A DNA stretch of 64,000 bases from contig CM037830.1 of assembly GCA_021234535.1 (NCBI GenBank), forward strand, positions 22,003,116 through 22,067,115, in the 5' to 3' direction. Shown one piece after another: positions 11,829 through 24,254 of this stretch. The translations under genes and the position numbers were made by a program. The notes under the pieces are model-generated. The model was given only the letters and a program-made list of their open reading frames with translations, did no database searches and was not told the origin of the DNA. Origin of the DNA: Stichopus chloronotus. Lineage: Eukaryota > Echinodermata > Holothuroidea > Aspidochirotida > Stichopodidae. Positions within the stretch are counted from its first letter, which is position 1, and each line of letters begins with the position of its first letter.

Positions 11829-11849
11829 CAGACAGACAGACAGACAGGC

Positions 11850-11886
<37 letters not shown>
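11829..11886. repeat. CAGA microsatellite
   Basis: About fourteen copies of a 4-base unit with one interruption (GGCA). Translating it in reverse gives an artefactual CLSV repeat. Confidence 0.95.
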
Positions 11887-11888
<2 letters not shown>

Positions 11889-12280
11889 CAAACAAGGAGA
11901 CAGTACAACAAGTAATGATGCAAAATTGGCTTACACTGTGTTTGAATTAACTCTCCTCGCCTTTTTCATCGAATTCACATCGTATTAATCTTTTGATAAG
12001 AGGAAGGGATCTTATCAGAGAACTTTAAGTAGTTTCTGGGGTTAGAAAACATATATGGATATGATTACCTCCGGTAACAATCTTACTTTTCATCAAATAT
12101 TACAGTTTCACAGTAACTATATCTGAATACTGCACCAGTGATAAATACCAGAAATCTTGATATGAACAAATTCAGGGACTAGGAGTGTTTACTAACATGT
12201 TGGTCTATAGTCACAAAAGCAAAGTCTCGTTGGTATAGAACATTGATTATAACTCAGCCCAGTGGGAACAGTGGTTCCCG

Positions 12281-12293
12281 CCCCCCCCCCCCC
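12281..12293. repeat. C13 homopolymer
   Basis: Thirteen consecutive C residues. Confidence 0.95.
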
Positions 12294-13571
12294 ACCAGTT
12301 GCATATAATTTGTGACACCAACTCAATTTGTGACACCAAATCAATTTGTGACACAAATTTTTGTACCTCAAAAAAAAAAAAAACGAAGACATGTGACCCG
12401 AAAGAAGGTCAACAATTTGCTGCTTTTTAATCTCCCATCTCGACATGCTACAAGCATATCTTGCGATATTATAGGTAGCACACCACCACTAACCTTTCCA
12501 TTGTATGCGACACCTTCGCGTTTCTAAAACAGTCTAAACCGTCTTTAATTGTGTTAACTTTCACATCACCTGTACTTTCATTGGTTCCCCTCATCGTCCA
12601 ATAAAAAGGAAACATTCATGATACCCGACGGATACATGACGGAGAAATTGATCGCTGGGGTGAATATTTCCGGATGCACATGCTATAGTCCGACGGCAGT
12701 GTGCTACCTACAAATGACTTGTAAACAAATTCTGTCGTAAAGATAAGATGGCGCAGTACATTAATAATCTTTAAAAAAAAAATGACCACGGGAGCTCTGT
12801 ATTAGACTGAGGTCTATAAGTTGTTTGTCAGAACTTGGTTATTTATGTAAGAAGCTTTGGTGATGATAAAATAATTATTGTAACGTTACATATTGTAATA
12901 AAATTACAGACACAAAAGATGACAGCAATAGCAAGTTTATTGTCTATCATTTCGATAATTGCCACTATCGGCCATTTAAAGGCATCAATATCAGGCAAAC
13001 CACCGTTTCGTCATCCACTCTAATGAGAATGCTACTGAAAATGTTGTGTTACCTTCTCAGAGTTACGTAAAATATTTGCAAACATTAAAATGCCTCCATT
13101 TTCGTAAGCGGCAAACGGCCGGTCACGCGAAAAGAGGGCGCTATGACAGTTTTTAGAGGGCTTATCCATACCTCCTGGCACTGGAAGTTCGGCATCATGA
13201 CATGAGGTCATCCTTAAAATGTGGTTACGCTTTCCTACACTTGTGTATGATGTTATTCTGGTGTTGGTTGTATGTTGAATTTTTTTTTTTCACCATGGTT
13301 GAAAGCAATTTTAAAGAAATGAAAATTAGTGATTTGTGTGTCAAGTGTTCTACGGAAAAGCCACATTATCCGGGTATTTAGTTGAAACATTAATGTAAGT
13401 TAGTAATTTATTTTCATTTAATTTCATATTTCATTCTTAAATTAATATATTTTTATTAACTAATTTATACATTATTTATTTAGGGCTGTAATAATTCCTA
13501 AAAATAGTAGCTGCCACAAACAGCTCCATGGTATCAGTGCTGGTCTAGGACCCAAATTCGGAGGAAGGGAT

Positions 13572-13583
13572 GGGGGGGGGGGG
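13572..13583. repeat. G12 homopolymer
   Basis: Twelve consecutive G residues. Confidence 0.95.
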
Positions 13584-14690
13584 TGAGGGTTGGACCAAAC
13601 GATGCGAGTTTGCTTGCATACCGAGAGCGCGTAATGCAGAGAAGGGTGCATGTGGACACCCTTCCGGAATGTGCGAATTTGTGGTATAGTGACATTGTTA
13701 AGGTGCAAAATTGAAGCATACGATTACCACATAATCAAATAGAGATCAGTAACTGTATGTGCGTCGCCATACATACAGTATCTGCACTATATACAGTACA
13801 TCATAGGATCCGAGTGAAGAAGTAATTCCCATGAGCTGACAAGAGAAAACCACAATAGAGGCACTAACATGCATGAATGAAATAACTCTCACAGAGGCCA
13901 TAACTAAGTCAAAGGGCTGTAGGATGAGTGAAAACGTTCACATCTCCCTTAAACCATACGGGAAATTTTTAAAAAAAAATATTTTCAAAAATAAAAATAT
14001 TTCGCCCATTACTAGATAAATCGCCACCATAAAAGGACGTTCCAGATTGTTACAGAACAGAGACCCATGGATGTATTCTGACCGCAGACAGTGTGTTGAT
14101 GAAGACATAACTGTCGCGCAGGGACTCTCAGTATATACCCTATGTGACTGACTAAACTAAACTAGAAGAATTGAACTTGCAGGCAAGTACATCGAAGCCT
14201 ATGGGGGACTGTGGCCGTGTACGCTTCACCCCTGATTGCAGATCATCCCGGTAACACGTGCCGCTTAGGCTACGAGACATGTGCATCCTAAGTGAGAGTG
14301 ATAAACTGTAACACAAGTAGGCCCGGCCCAGATGGTATAACGGCACGCACTTACATCCACGTATATGTGGCTCCGATAACGCATACGAAACACCACCACA
14401 GTGGAAGCAAAGACACATGCCAATGCATGGATTTGAATTAACCTACCAACTCGTTTTAAACAGTATCGGAAATAATGCTAAGTCTAATATACTCCGCCAG
14501 CAACGATTCTGGGGGTGAAGATACTTCTTCAAGTAGCGAAGGGATATAGACGGAACACCACGACAGCACTAATTTGTCGTTGGTCGTGGTATGGTGGTAT
14601 ACATAAGCGATAGGCCTATCATTAGTACGTACAGTAAGTACGACTGCCGGGGAACTTGTGCGTAAGCTGACTGTCAGTACCAGTTTGAAG

Positions 14691-14884
14691 CTACAAACTT
14701 GTACAAAAGACCTTGGGACACCCCGTTCCCCCTATTCAATGTTGGCTATAGGATTGCTGTTCAAAGTGTACATTCACTCCTATAGAGCAACATTGGAAAG
14801 GGGTGAGGGATTTCATGTTATAATCTCACCTAAAATTCAGTATTACACGGCAAAGTGTCTCAACAATTTTGTCCAAGATTGTAG
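14691..14884 (-). mobile_element. MITE-like element, family 3 (CTACAATCTTGGACAAAAT termini), copy 1
   Basis: The ends CTACAAACTTGTACAAAA and TTTTGTCCAAGATTGTAG are inverted repeats. Relative to the copy at 55699-55902 it is reversed: CTCACCTAAAATTCAGTATT here corresponds to AATACTGAATTTTAGGTGAG there. If the duplicated target is TA, the termini fit a Tc1/mariner-type non-autonomous element; that superfamily call is inference. A 136-codon open frame spans the element and is probably chance. Confidence 0.7.
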
Positions 14885-15069
14885 TATTAACAGATTGCTG
14901 CTAGGTATTGGTGGAAACGACTTGAAGCAATCAATCAAATCGCCCTATTTTCCCTGCGTGAAGTCTGTAATATTTCGAAAGGTACTAGGTGACTCTGCAC
15001 TTAAGGGTGTGTGCCAAGAACCTATAATACACCTATTTGTGGGCACCAACGCGAATGAAAATGATTAAA

Positions 15070-15094
15070 ACACACACACACACACGCACACACA
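15070..15094. repeat. CA microsatellite
   Basis: CA dinucleotide repeat with one CG interruption. Confidence 0.85.
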
Positions 15095-15952
15095 ACGAGC
15101 GTCGATTAATAACAGACCCGCCTTATAAGATGCTACAGATCACCGATATGATGCCATACGGGTATGCTAGTAATTAACAATATAAACCTATATATTTCTC
15201 AGAACTAGTCTTGATTCAAGAAAATAAAACGAGGCTCAATTAATCAGACATGCATATCATATATCTACTTATATCCCTGACGTAAGCAGAAATTATCCAA
15301 CAGAAAACTTTGTCATTTGGACCTAATTGACGTCATTTTTTTTTTTTTTTTTTGCACGGCAGTCATTTCCAGAAACCTCCGCAGATATCTGCACGAATCG
15401 TATGAGACGACTTTTAGGTTAGGTTAAGACAAGCAATTGTACTTATTCCTCCTCGGGTCCTGTGAAAAAAATTTAGTGAAGTTGAAAAAAAAATGGAGAA
15501 GCTGAAGCGAATCTTTCGCACTTTTGTCGCTAACCATAATCGATACACAGCAAGACAAGTTGCATAAACAGCATTAGGTCTAGCCATCCTAACAACCATG
15601 ACTACATACTACATAGCCAAGTCATAAACAACACATTGGGCCTATCTGTCCTTAAAAAAAAAACAGTGATTGTGCGGAGACTGAGCTAAATTAAAATTAA
15701 ATCCAGCATAACGTGAAACAAATCATATCCTATAACATCATTCGCATCGTGTGGATGGTAAACCTGAATGCAATGATATACGTAAATTGTGGTTTAGAGC
15801 GGGACAGATCTTTATACAGTGAAGCTGTGTGCCAATATTAGGGCGAACAGACTGATCTGCAAGGTCGGCTGGCAACTCCCGCCTCACCGTTCAAGATAGA
15901 AATCCATGTGGGTCCTCCTTTATTTGGCGATAATTTTCTGTTATCTGGGGGA

Positions 15953-15964
15953 GGGGGGGGGGGG
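15953..15964. repeat. G12 homopolymer
   Basis: Twelve consecutive G residues. Confidence 0.95.
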
Positions 15965-16864
15965 TTATTGTCAAATGGTGCTATAAAGACACAGTTTACA
16001 GCTGGATAAGAATTTCTGAGGACGTTGAGGACGTTTTGAGGACCTTTGTTAATTAGTTTTTGAAATAATCCCAGTTTATGGATTGCATTATATCGGGAAA
16101 ATGAATACAGATGACCGCTATCAAGTCATCGACTGGCTATTTTCCGTTCCCTTTTATGATGATTATTGATGAACTATTACAAAACAAGTTGACACAAAAA
16201 TAAACAAAATTGCGGTGTACTTTATTAACATTCCTGTTTAAAGTCATATCACAGTTTTCGTTATTGTTTTTTCATGTTTACGAATAATATTTCAAAGTAG
16301 CCTGTATCAATATCTTCAAACATTGTCTTCATTGTCAGGCACTCCGACGATATACTTGGTAACATTTCTACATGCACGAAAGAGCACTTCCATGTACTGA
16401 AAATTACTGTTTGTGGGTGTGAAGTCTCCATTTCTTAAAATTGACACCCAATTTATGTTCTTCCTTGTCCTTGACAGTATTACCATATATAGCTTTATAT
16501 CATCAAAACTATCAACCCTTGTCATATAACACAAAAGTACTAGTGAAAAGAGAATATGAGTAATCACAAACCGCGAACTTTCGACGGGATTGCAATTTCA
16601 TAAATTCATTTTGATAAATCAGCATAGTGTAACCTTTTAGATACATTGTATACTGAACAAAAATCTCAGAAGGGGTTTTCAATCCCTATATGTACTGCAC
16701 GCAGGCATCCCTTCCCATGTGTTTTTCTTACGGACCAGGTGTGTACTCTGCAGGGGGTCTCTCCAATGCCCGGCGGGATAGCAAGGCAACAACTGGTAAA
16801 CTTCCGGTCAGATTCCTATGTCCACTGTGCAAAGATGCAGAATAAGACCGAGGCTCAGAATAAT

Positions 16865-16910
16865 GTTATAGCAAGGAGGTTCTACCCTGGTAGAACCTCC
16901 TTGGTTATAG
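16865..16910. repeat. Perfect 15 bp palindrome flanked by 7 bp direct repeats
   Basis: CAAGGAGGTTCTACC (16872-16886) and its exact complement GGTAGAACCTCCTTG (16889-16903) are separated by CT. They are flanked immediately on both sides by GTTATAG (16865-16871 and 16904-16910). The layout mimics a minute insertion with a target-site duplication, or the product of a hairpin-mediated excision. Confidence 0.8.
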
Positions 16911-18289
16911 TCTCACATGTTGGTTTGCGGCGACGAAATGGACAAAACAAACAATGACGTTGTACGATGACCTTTACTGAAACCTCAAATCCAACTCCTA
17001 TGTAGGAGCGAGAGACAGCAGGTAGGTACCAACGTACATTATGTCGAAGCTAAATTCGCTTGAAACTAACAGTAAGACTCTGCGTGGTCGAACTTTGGTG
17101 TCAAAATCGCCAAAGGTGTACAAGCAGATCGTGGCAATTTTTGAACACATGAAGTGATAACGACTGGTGGCAGAAACATTAAAGCGACACACTACAGGTA
17201 ATGGCGGCACACTATTTGCCTGATTTTTGGTCGCCTAGTGGAAGCGACCTTATTTTTAGCTTCACAAGATAAACGCATAGGACGTCTCACTGGTCAACAG
17301 TCTTTCTTGCTATCATTTTTATCGGTCAAAGTTGCCTCTGTCACTTTCGTTCAGTTTTTGTCACCACTGTCGATCCTGGTTTTCTTTCTTCAAGCTGAGG
17401 TACCATTCATAGGTTCATAGTTCAGTGATCTCTTCGATGGTATTTTGTTCACCGAAATTCACATAGGCCTAGGTGAGTTTCGGTTTACTAACGAACGACG
17501 GAACGATACTTCAAATCATGAATTTACTTTTGAACAGTGTTTGCTATCTTCAAGTACATACTCATAGATAAATACATATTCGTTACTATACTTCAGTATT
17601 CAAACACACGGTAACGTGGCATCACATTCTTGAACTCCTTTTTCTCACTTCTATTTTGTTTGTTCAGGAAGTTTGTATTCGGCTATGTTTCAAAGCCAGA
17701 GAAAATTAACAAGTTGCAAGCCTCTCACTCCGTAACACAGCTGATTAACCTGACCCATATATGGGCATTGTCATGACTAAGCCATATCATACACCCTTTC
17801 GATTATAGAATCAGTGCAGTATATTTGTGATTAAACCGTAAATGCGCAAACAGCTATGAGCAACCATTTATGCTTTCTTTCATTTCTACGTGCCCTCTCA
17901 TCGCATGCTCACGTATAAAATACGTCCTTTAATTAGCGTGTCCCCTTATCTTGGTTCACTCCTATAATAAGTCATAATTTTGGACGGTGTCGTTTCAGGT
18001 AGACAATGAATGACGCACCGATTTCATATAGCCATGTAGTTTCACGAGCAAAATGAATAACCAGAACGCACACATGCATTGTGGTTTCGATGACGCAATC
18101 ATGAACATATTTTTTTTCTGAATCTGACATTACAACATGGGGATGTGTCACAAGTTTGGCCTTTGTAATTTTAATTCAGTAATGTATCATGTCACCAATT
18201 AAGATGTAACAACCACTGTATACACAATCACTAGCTGTTAACCTAAGTTGATGTCCAACATACATCATACGCTCAACATGCCCACCTGC

Positions 18290-19600
18290 AAAACTTTAAA
18301 AGAATTGCATTCACGGTCTCTGTCTTGAGATTCCGTATGTACATCATGGTCTTCACAAATTGATTAAGTTGTTGACAGAAATGTCCTTCATCGAATACGA
18401 GACGACTTCACTCGATATCTTTCCACTGCATAACAAATATCACATCAGTGCAAGCTTTCTTCCTTGAGATACCGTGCTGACATGGTTTTCAAAATTTGAC
18501 CCGTGGTGACATAAAATGTCCTTCGACCTCCACCAAAACAATAGGGTTCTTCGATTCGATGTGAAACACTAACATAGGAAATAATAGATCTGTCCAGGCT
18601 TCACATCTTCAGTTACCGTTTTTATAGGGTTTCTACCTTTTTTCACGCTTCCACTCATTTGACCCCTGTTGACCTCAAATGAGCTTAGACCTCCACCAAA
18701 AACTATATGGGGCTTGTACTCAATGAGATAGATCTATACATCTGAGATCGGCCCATGCTTCCTTTCTTGAGATATCATGTTTCACAATGTGGTCCTTGTT
18801 GACCACAAATGACCTTTGACCACAGACGATAGGCTTTTAACACGTTACGTAATACAACTACATTCCAAATATGAGACCTGTCCAACTTGCTTTCCTTCTT
18901 GAGATGTCGTGCTTACAAGGTTTTCACAATCTGACTAAAGTTGACCTCAAATAACTTTGATCCTCATCAAAAACAATAAGGATCTTGCACTTAATGTGGT
19001 TTACCTGCGTACTAAATATAAAATTTGAAATATGAGATCCGGCCAAGCTTTCCTTCTTGAGATATCATCTCCAAATGCTTTAACAACTTGACCCAATTGA
19101 CCTCAAATGACCTTGATCTCAATATTTGTATTGTATTCAGTGGCGTGCACTTACATACTAGATATGAAATTTGTCCAAGCTTCCTTTCTTGAGATATCGC
19201 GTCTACAAGATTTTCCTGAATTGATCTCTGGACCTTTGACCTCCATCAAAAGTCCATAGGCTTCTCATATTCCGCGTGGTACACCACAAGTTTTCAAAAT
19301 TTGATCCCTAATGACCTTTGTCCCCACCGAAAACAATAGGTCCTTGCACTCAAGGAGATACACCAACATACTATATATGAGATCTCTCCAAGCTTCTCTT
19401 CTTGAAATATCTCTTTTTCCAAGGTTTTCATTTGACCCCTGTCAACTCCAAATGGTCTTTAACCTCCACCAAAACGATGAAGTTCTTGCCCTCGGTGTGG
19501 TACACCTGTAAGGTAAATATCAGATCTATTAAAGCTTCCCTTCTTGAGATAGCGTTTTAACAAGATAGGCGCAACAAACACACACACACACACATACATT
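18290..19600 (+). mobile_element. Diverged tandem-core element (HINE/pearl-like), element A
   Basis: About nine degenerate copies of a ~130-150 bp unit with the landmarks CTTCTTGAGATATC, ACAAGGTTTTCA, TTTGACC, TGACCTTTGACCTCCACCAA and AACAATAGG. The array is followed by a CA microsatellite at about 19577-19597. The same unit forms arrays near 25790-26480 and 54360-55250. Terminal hairpins were not found, so this copy looks old or truncated. No transposase was seen. Confidence 0.6.
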
Positions 19601-21490
19601 GCCGTGATTAAGATTATCATCGAAACCAAAATGAACTTGGACTAACCATCACATATAATAAGGAGTCGCGGATAACCTCTCCTTTTAACTACAAAAAACA
19701 AAGAACATATAAAAGGCTGAAAAGAAAAAAATGTCTACGTTCTTCCATCTACTTTATATGTAACCATGTTAATAACACGCCGTTGTGTAAACATGTGTGT
19801 ACATAATAGGTCTACCCTGTAGATTGGCTAAGAATCAATTGCGTAGATTTTAAGATTTTGTTACACCCTAATCATTCTGTACTTTCCTGAGTCCTCTGAT
19901 ATTTTATTTTTGTCTCCATGTATAGTAATTCATACATGTACAGCTTAACACCAGTTGTCGTACTGAAAATGATTTTCATTCAAATATAAAGTTGACTGCA
20001 TTTTCTCAAAAGGAGGCGCTACCGAAAATCGCTGGTATTATGTATGACCCTTGTCTGCAGTTAAACACTCCCGACTGCACCTAAATCCTGCCCCTTGGAA
20101 AGCACATGCCACACCGAACACACTCTCTATGTTCAGGGGTAAACGATGAAAATGTCTAAGACAGTGTCACGGAATAAATTGGAAAGGAGAAGCCTAAAAT
20201 GAGTACTTTACACTTAAATTAGTTAACATTGTGACTAACTTTGGAGAAACACATCCGCAATGGAGTATGCAGTCTTTTTCACAATTAGTATAACTATATT
20301 AGTGTGGAGCTGGTCTAAATTTCTCCCGACGTTGGACAGAAAAAGTTGTAAAGGTTGGCATGTTTTCCAGATATTCTTTTCAGCGAAAGAGGGAGGGGGA
20401 GGTGTCTTAGGGATCCTGTCACACACACATACAACTTTGTTTTCCATTCATTCCGAGGACCTCATTGTGTGTTTTTTTTTCCTCAACCCTAACCTTAACA
20501 ATAGACTCTCTATTCTTAATCTTGAAAGGACCGGAGAAATCTATTAAAGTTTCTACAGAGGACCTGACATCTATTGTTTCGGTACTCGATCCCACCTGAA
20601 AACAAAGGCACGCCACACACACACACACACTCACTCCCCACACACAATGGTAAAAGCAAGAAGAATGGTTTGCCTATGTAATGTAAGGGCATGCGCATTT
20701 GAGAAAGTTTGAAGACTAAAATCCTGACCGAGCAAATGGAGTATTTCACACAGAGCACTCAAAACTACAGAAACTTATCAACATTAGAGGTGTTTGCTGT
20801 TTCAAGTGCATATATACGGCAGTGACAACGCAACTTTCTTTTCTCAAACCTTTGTCTACTCAAGCCGCTTTCTCTCCAATGATTACTTTTAACAGAGTAT
20901 CTGAACCTGGTGAAATCTGAATTGCTAATAAGATAAGACGGTTTTGACTGCTCATGTTCAAATCACAGTTTGCCTGGTAGGGCAAACATGCATGCACATT
21001 ATACCAGTATATCTATGAAAGTTATTAAACATGCATGCCTAGTTTAAAATGCGTATATATGTTACATCGCTGGTTACACATGGATATAGGTTACACAATT
21101 TGCTTTTCGTAGGAGATGTTTGTAAAGTGTCTACTGATATTCCATACGGTGTATTATAATGTATTCAGAACATAGTTCAGGCAGGAGAATATTAATCGCA
21201 CGTATGTTATCACACCACGCGGTCATTAATTGTAATCGTGCCTTTCACGGGGCCATGGATGTATAGCAAATGTATCTATCCTATTGACAAGTCACACGCA
21301 CTTGTCTTGTCAATACTACAAGTTACTGTGTCAGTATTTAAACATTGCATGAACGCACCTTGTATCGAATGCCGTTTTTCTAAGTAAACTCCGGTATGTT
21401 TAAAATCCAGTTAGGAAGGCTGAATCGTATCATGTTCTGTAGTCATGTATATGTACACTTGTACGTAACTTATACAGTGTCCATCTTGCA
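19601..21490. other. Non-coding stretch
   Basis: No gene recognised. It contains a CA microsatellite near 20613-20630 and otherwise ordinary AT-rich sequence. Confidence 0.5.
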
Positions 21491-21491
21491 A

Positions 21492-21576
<85 letters not shown>
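21491..21576. repeat. AT microsatellite
   Basis: About 43 AT dinucleotides with a single C interruption near the left end. Its translation as an IY repeat is not a protein. Confidence 0.95.
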
Positions 21577-21579
<3 letters not shown>

Positions 21580-21825
21580 GAGGGTACAACGGAAAATAGG
21601 AGAATAATTCAGCTAATGGATAATTTGTTGCATGGTTATAAGTCAAGAAACGACCAAATTTTCTTAGCGGTGCTCTTCTTAATCACATAAATGATTTCTG
21701 GAACACATTTCCGCCAAAAGCAAAGAAAAAGAAAAACTCTTTTAGTAATCACAAAGACGGTAGTGTTCACAATCAAAAGCCCCATTCTCACCAAATGTGG
21801 GCCTATCGGCAGCCGGTTTACTCTA

Positions 21826-23055
21826 CTACTCCTTTTTCTTCATCGACGAGTTGGGGTGTATTTGTGACATTCCGGGATGGCCGATGTTCGGTGAGGTACC
21901 ATAGAATGCCGGAAATCCCGGTGTGGGAGACGGCCAATAAAAAGGTGTCATAGCAAAAGGGGGTGGAGTCTGAGCTGGTGTTGTGCGCTGTCCGACCATT
22001 TTACGCCATGCCTTTGTTTCCAGTCTGATTTTGACCTTCTGCATTTCTAGAACTTCCTTTTCTAGTTGAAGTTTCTCTACTTCCAATTGAAGTTTTCTCC
22101 TCTTAAGGACAGCCTCTTGTGGGTCCTCAGTATCTAGCGAGACACCGCGATAGTAACGCTGCTCTTCGTCGAAGGCATGGTTGTTAATTTGGCTTGACGG
22201 TACTCCGTTCGTCGTGGCGAAATGTTCCTGGGGATTGTTGTTAGTTTGTAGGGAATAAAAGTTCTCAATAGAGGGCGTTTGCTCTTCGAAACTTTGAGAG
22301 CCGGTATCGTTGTCCATGACAAAACTATCGGAGAAGTAATGTCTTGAACTATGATGGGGTGATGAGGAGTGTTGAGACCTATTCGATTGTTGTATCGATG
22401 TCACGTGAACGGGGTGATTACCGAAGATGGAAGTCGGAGAGAAGCCGATATTTTCCTCGGTACGCGGTACACCGTTTGTAACCTCGGAGACGGGTTCCAC
22501 TTCGACAACGTCCGAGAGTGCGTCGAGATCGCGGTGTTCCGCAAATTGTAACGTCTGTAACAGCTTGAGGTCCCCGTGGACTTCGGTGATACGTCGGTCC
22601 ATTTCGCTCACCTTCTTCGTAGGGTCTCCACCGAGTTTTATCGCTTTCACAAACTCGAGGATCGATAACTTGGCAAACGTGACCATATTCTTCCAGCGTC
22701 TTTTGCACTCGTAGACGGTTCTCTTAACCGCCGAGTGTCCCTTCGAATTGATCTTTTGCGCGATGCGGGTCCAGGCTAGCTTTCGCTTGGCTTTGGTCGA
22801 GACCCCGGTGTTACCCCGGGAGTTGAGAATTATCTTGTGCTTCTCGAATTCATCTAACAGGTCTTGAGACTCCCTCAACGTCCAGTTTGGTTTTCTGAGT
22901 CTCACATTTCGTAATTTTACCCTGACTGGTGCATTGGGGACCTTCACCCGACTGAGGTCGGGTGTCCCAGTGTCTCTGTTGCTGTTGTTTGTGGTACCGG
23001 TCGAGGTCTCCATTGGAGGGCCATCTTCCATTTTAACGACGACCGGATCTGTCAT
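21826..23055 (-). CDS. Myb/SANT-like DNA-binding protein (NAIF1/Harbinger-Myb type)
   Basis: An intact 409-codon frame from the ATG at 23055 to TAG at 21826-21828. A Myb/SANT-like trihelix-type domain spans about residues 54-126, with spaced tryptophans in KPNWTLRE, KLAWTRIAQKIN and CKRRWKNM. This arrangement is typical of NAIF1, MSANTD proteins and the Myb-like protein of Harbinger transposons. A Ser/Asn-rich middle follows, then a strongly heptad-like coiled coil at about 316-350 (KLQLEVEKLQLEKEVLEMQK) and a Pro-rich tail ending KKKE. It probably acts in the nucleus as a DNA-binding, self-associating factor. A run of T then CAG ends at 23075, 20 nt before the ATG, so the coding exon probably follows a 5' UTR intron. 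Whether it is a host gene or transposon-derived is open; no transposase lies nearby. Confidence 0.7.
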   Translation of the reverse strand: MTDPVVVKMEDGPPMETSTGTTNNSNRDTGTPDLSRVKVPNAPVRVKLRNVRLRKPNWTLRESQDLLDEFEKHKIILNSRGNTGVSTKAKRKLAWTRIAQKINSKGHSAVKRTVYECKRRWKNMVTFAKLSILEFVKAIKLGGDPTKKVSEMDRRITEVHGDLKLLQTLQFAEHRDLDALSDVVEVEPVSEVTNGVPRTEENIGFSPTSIFGNHPVHVTSIQQSNRSQHSSSPHHSSRHYFSDSFVMDNDTGSQSFEEQTPSIENFYSLQTNNNPQEHFATTNGVPSSQINNHAFDEEQRYYRGVSLDTEDPQEAVLKRRKLQLEVEKLQLEKEVLEMQKVKIRLETKAWRKMVGQRTTPAQTPPPFAMTPFYWPSPTPGFPAFYGTSPNIGHPGMSQIHPNSSMKKKE

Positions 23056-23073
23056 CACAGAAACCAACGGAAC

Positions 23074-23095
23074 CCTGAAAAAAAAAAATCAAAAT
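23074..23095 (-). promoter_or_regulatory. Candidate 3' splice acceptor before the Myb/SANT-like CDS
   Basis: On the minus strand a long T tract runs into TTTCAG, then GGTTCCG and the ATG. It is a good pyrimidine-tract acceptor, suggesting an upstream non-coding exon that I could not locate. Confidence 0.45.
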
Positions 23096-24254
23096 CGATG
23101 ATAAGTTGGGATTCACAGGTACAAGCTAAAACTAAATCACCTCTTTAAACATCAGTTAAACAATCAGCGTTTCACATTTCGACCACCTTTGCTTAAAGAT
23201 TAACTCGTGTCTAGTGAACGTCCTTCAGGTTATGTGGCTGGATATCATTCGTGTTTTTAGAGCATATTTACAGTCCATATTGCTTTCCTTTCCGTTCTAA
23301 TTAACCTGTACCGTCGGGGGCAGCATGCGGCACACGATAGCTTTAACTACACTTCTATCTTTATTTACACTACAGATCTACTTTGTGGGCGACCTTACGC
23401 GTTCAGATTTAAACATCTAAAAAAAAAAACGGTATCTGAGACTACTTATAATTGATGTAGACATGCCCAGAGCATCACGGCAGAAATATGAATAACGATA
23501 TAGCCTAATCGGTTACAAGTCAATAGATACCCCTGCTGTGAACGTAGGCTGGTGAACATAATTCAATACAACGACATTATGAGCCAGATAGTCGTAATAA
23601 TTCTTAAACATCGCTTGCTACATGAAAAAGTTGAAAATCAATGCCACCAAGTCTTTCTATTTCTTTCGCTCTCCCCGAAATTATTTCTTTTTCTTTCTTT
23701 TTTTTTTTGCAACCAGTATTTTGGTTCATATCTCGTTTTGTTGCTTTTCACGCGTGCAGCACGGAAGCTTCCATCTACTCCATGTTGGTGAACTCTTGTA
23801 AGACCTTGAATTAAAGCCTGAAAAGCTTTTAAGGTTATTAACGTGAAATAAAACTTCCAGAGTCTCAAGCTAAAGGCGCATGTTTCGCGTGTCGATGTAT
23901 GTATAACATGTCAGTCGGAGAGGATTACCACCGTGTACAGATGTATTTCGTGCGATATGAAATTGTTTTCAATTGTTTTATCCCTAACTCTCCCACCGAG
24001 GAGGCCGGAGGAGGGGTCTCACTTTAAATATTGTACCAGATACTAGGAATATTTCGGCAACTCTTTCTGACGAACAGCTAGCCTTCAACAGACTTACAAT
24101 TTTGAAATTTGAAGTACGCGATACTGTGTTTTGAATACTTTAATAATCGGTGGACAAGCATTAAAAAAGAAAGAGCATGGGGGGGGGGGGGGAACGTGGT
24201 AGTTGCTCGGTGACTTTCAATAATAAAACTTGATAACACAAAATTTAACGAAAA
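23096..24254. other. Non-coding stretch
   Basis: Upstream of the Myb/SANT-like gene. No exon recognised. It contains a T-run near 23693-23708 and a G14 run (24179-24192). Confidence 0.45.
24179..24192. repeat. G14 homopolymer
   Basis: Fourteen consecutive G residues. Confidence 0.95.

Larger units (their letters stand above)
11281..14690. other. Non-coding stretch
   Basis: No gene recognised. It contains a CAGA microsatellite (11829-11886), a C13 run (12281-12293), three copies of a ~20 bp unit (AATTTGTGACACCAA) near 12308-12358, a G12 run (13572-13583) and an AT-rich segment at 13380-13480. Confidence 0.5.
14885..18290. other. Non-coding stretch
   Basis: No gene recognised. It holds a CA microsatellite (about 15070-15094), a T-run near 15338, a G12 run (15953-15964) and the palindrome with direct repeats at 16865-16910. 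Confidence 0.5.

Noticed and set aside
11705..11923. CLSV-repeat open frame on the minus strand
   Set aside because: It is the CAGA microsatellite read as codons.
14658..15068. 136-codon open frame on the plus strand
   Set aside because: Its first half coincides with the family 3 MITE including both terminal repeats, so the frame is probably chance coding through a transposon.
21396..21599. Open frame ending in an Ile-Tyr repeat
   Set aside because: It is the AT microsatellite read as codons.
22418..22714. Open frames of about 95 codons on both strands opposite the Myb/SANT-like gene
   Set aside because: They are shadow frames of the intact 409-codon gene, with no domain of their own.
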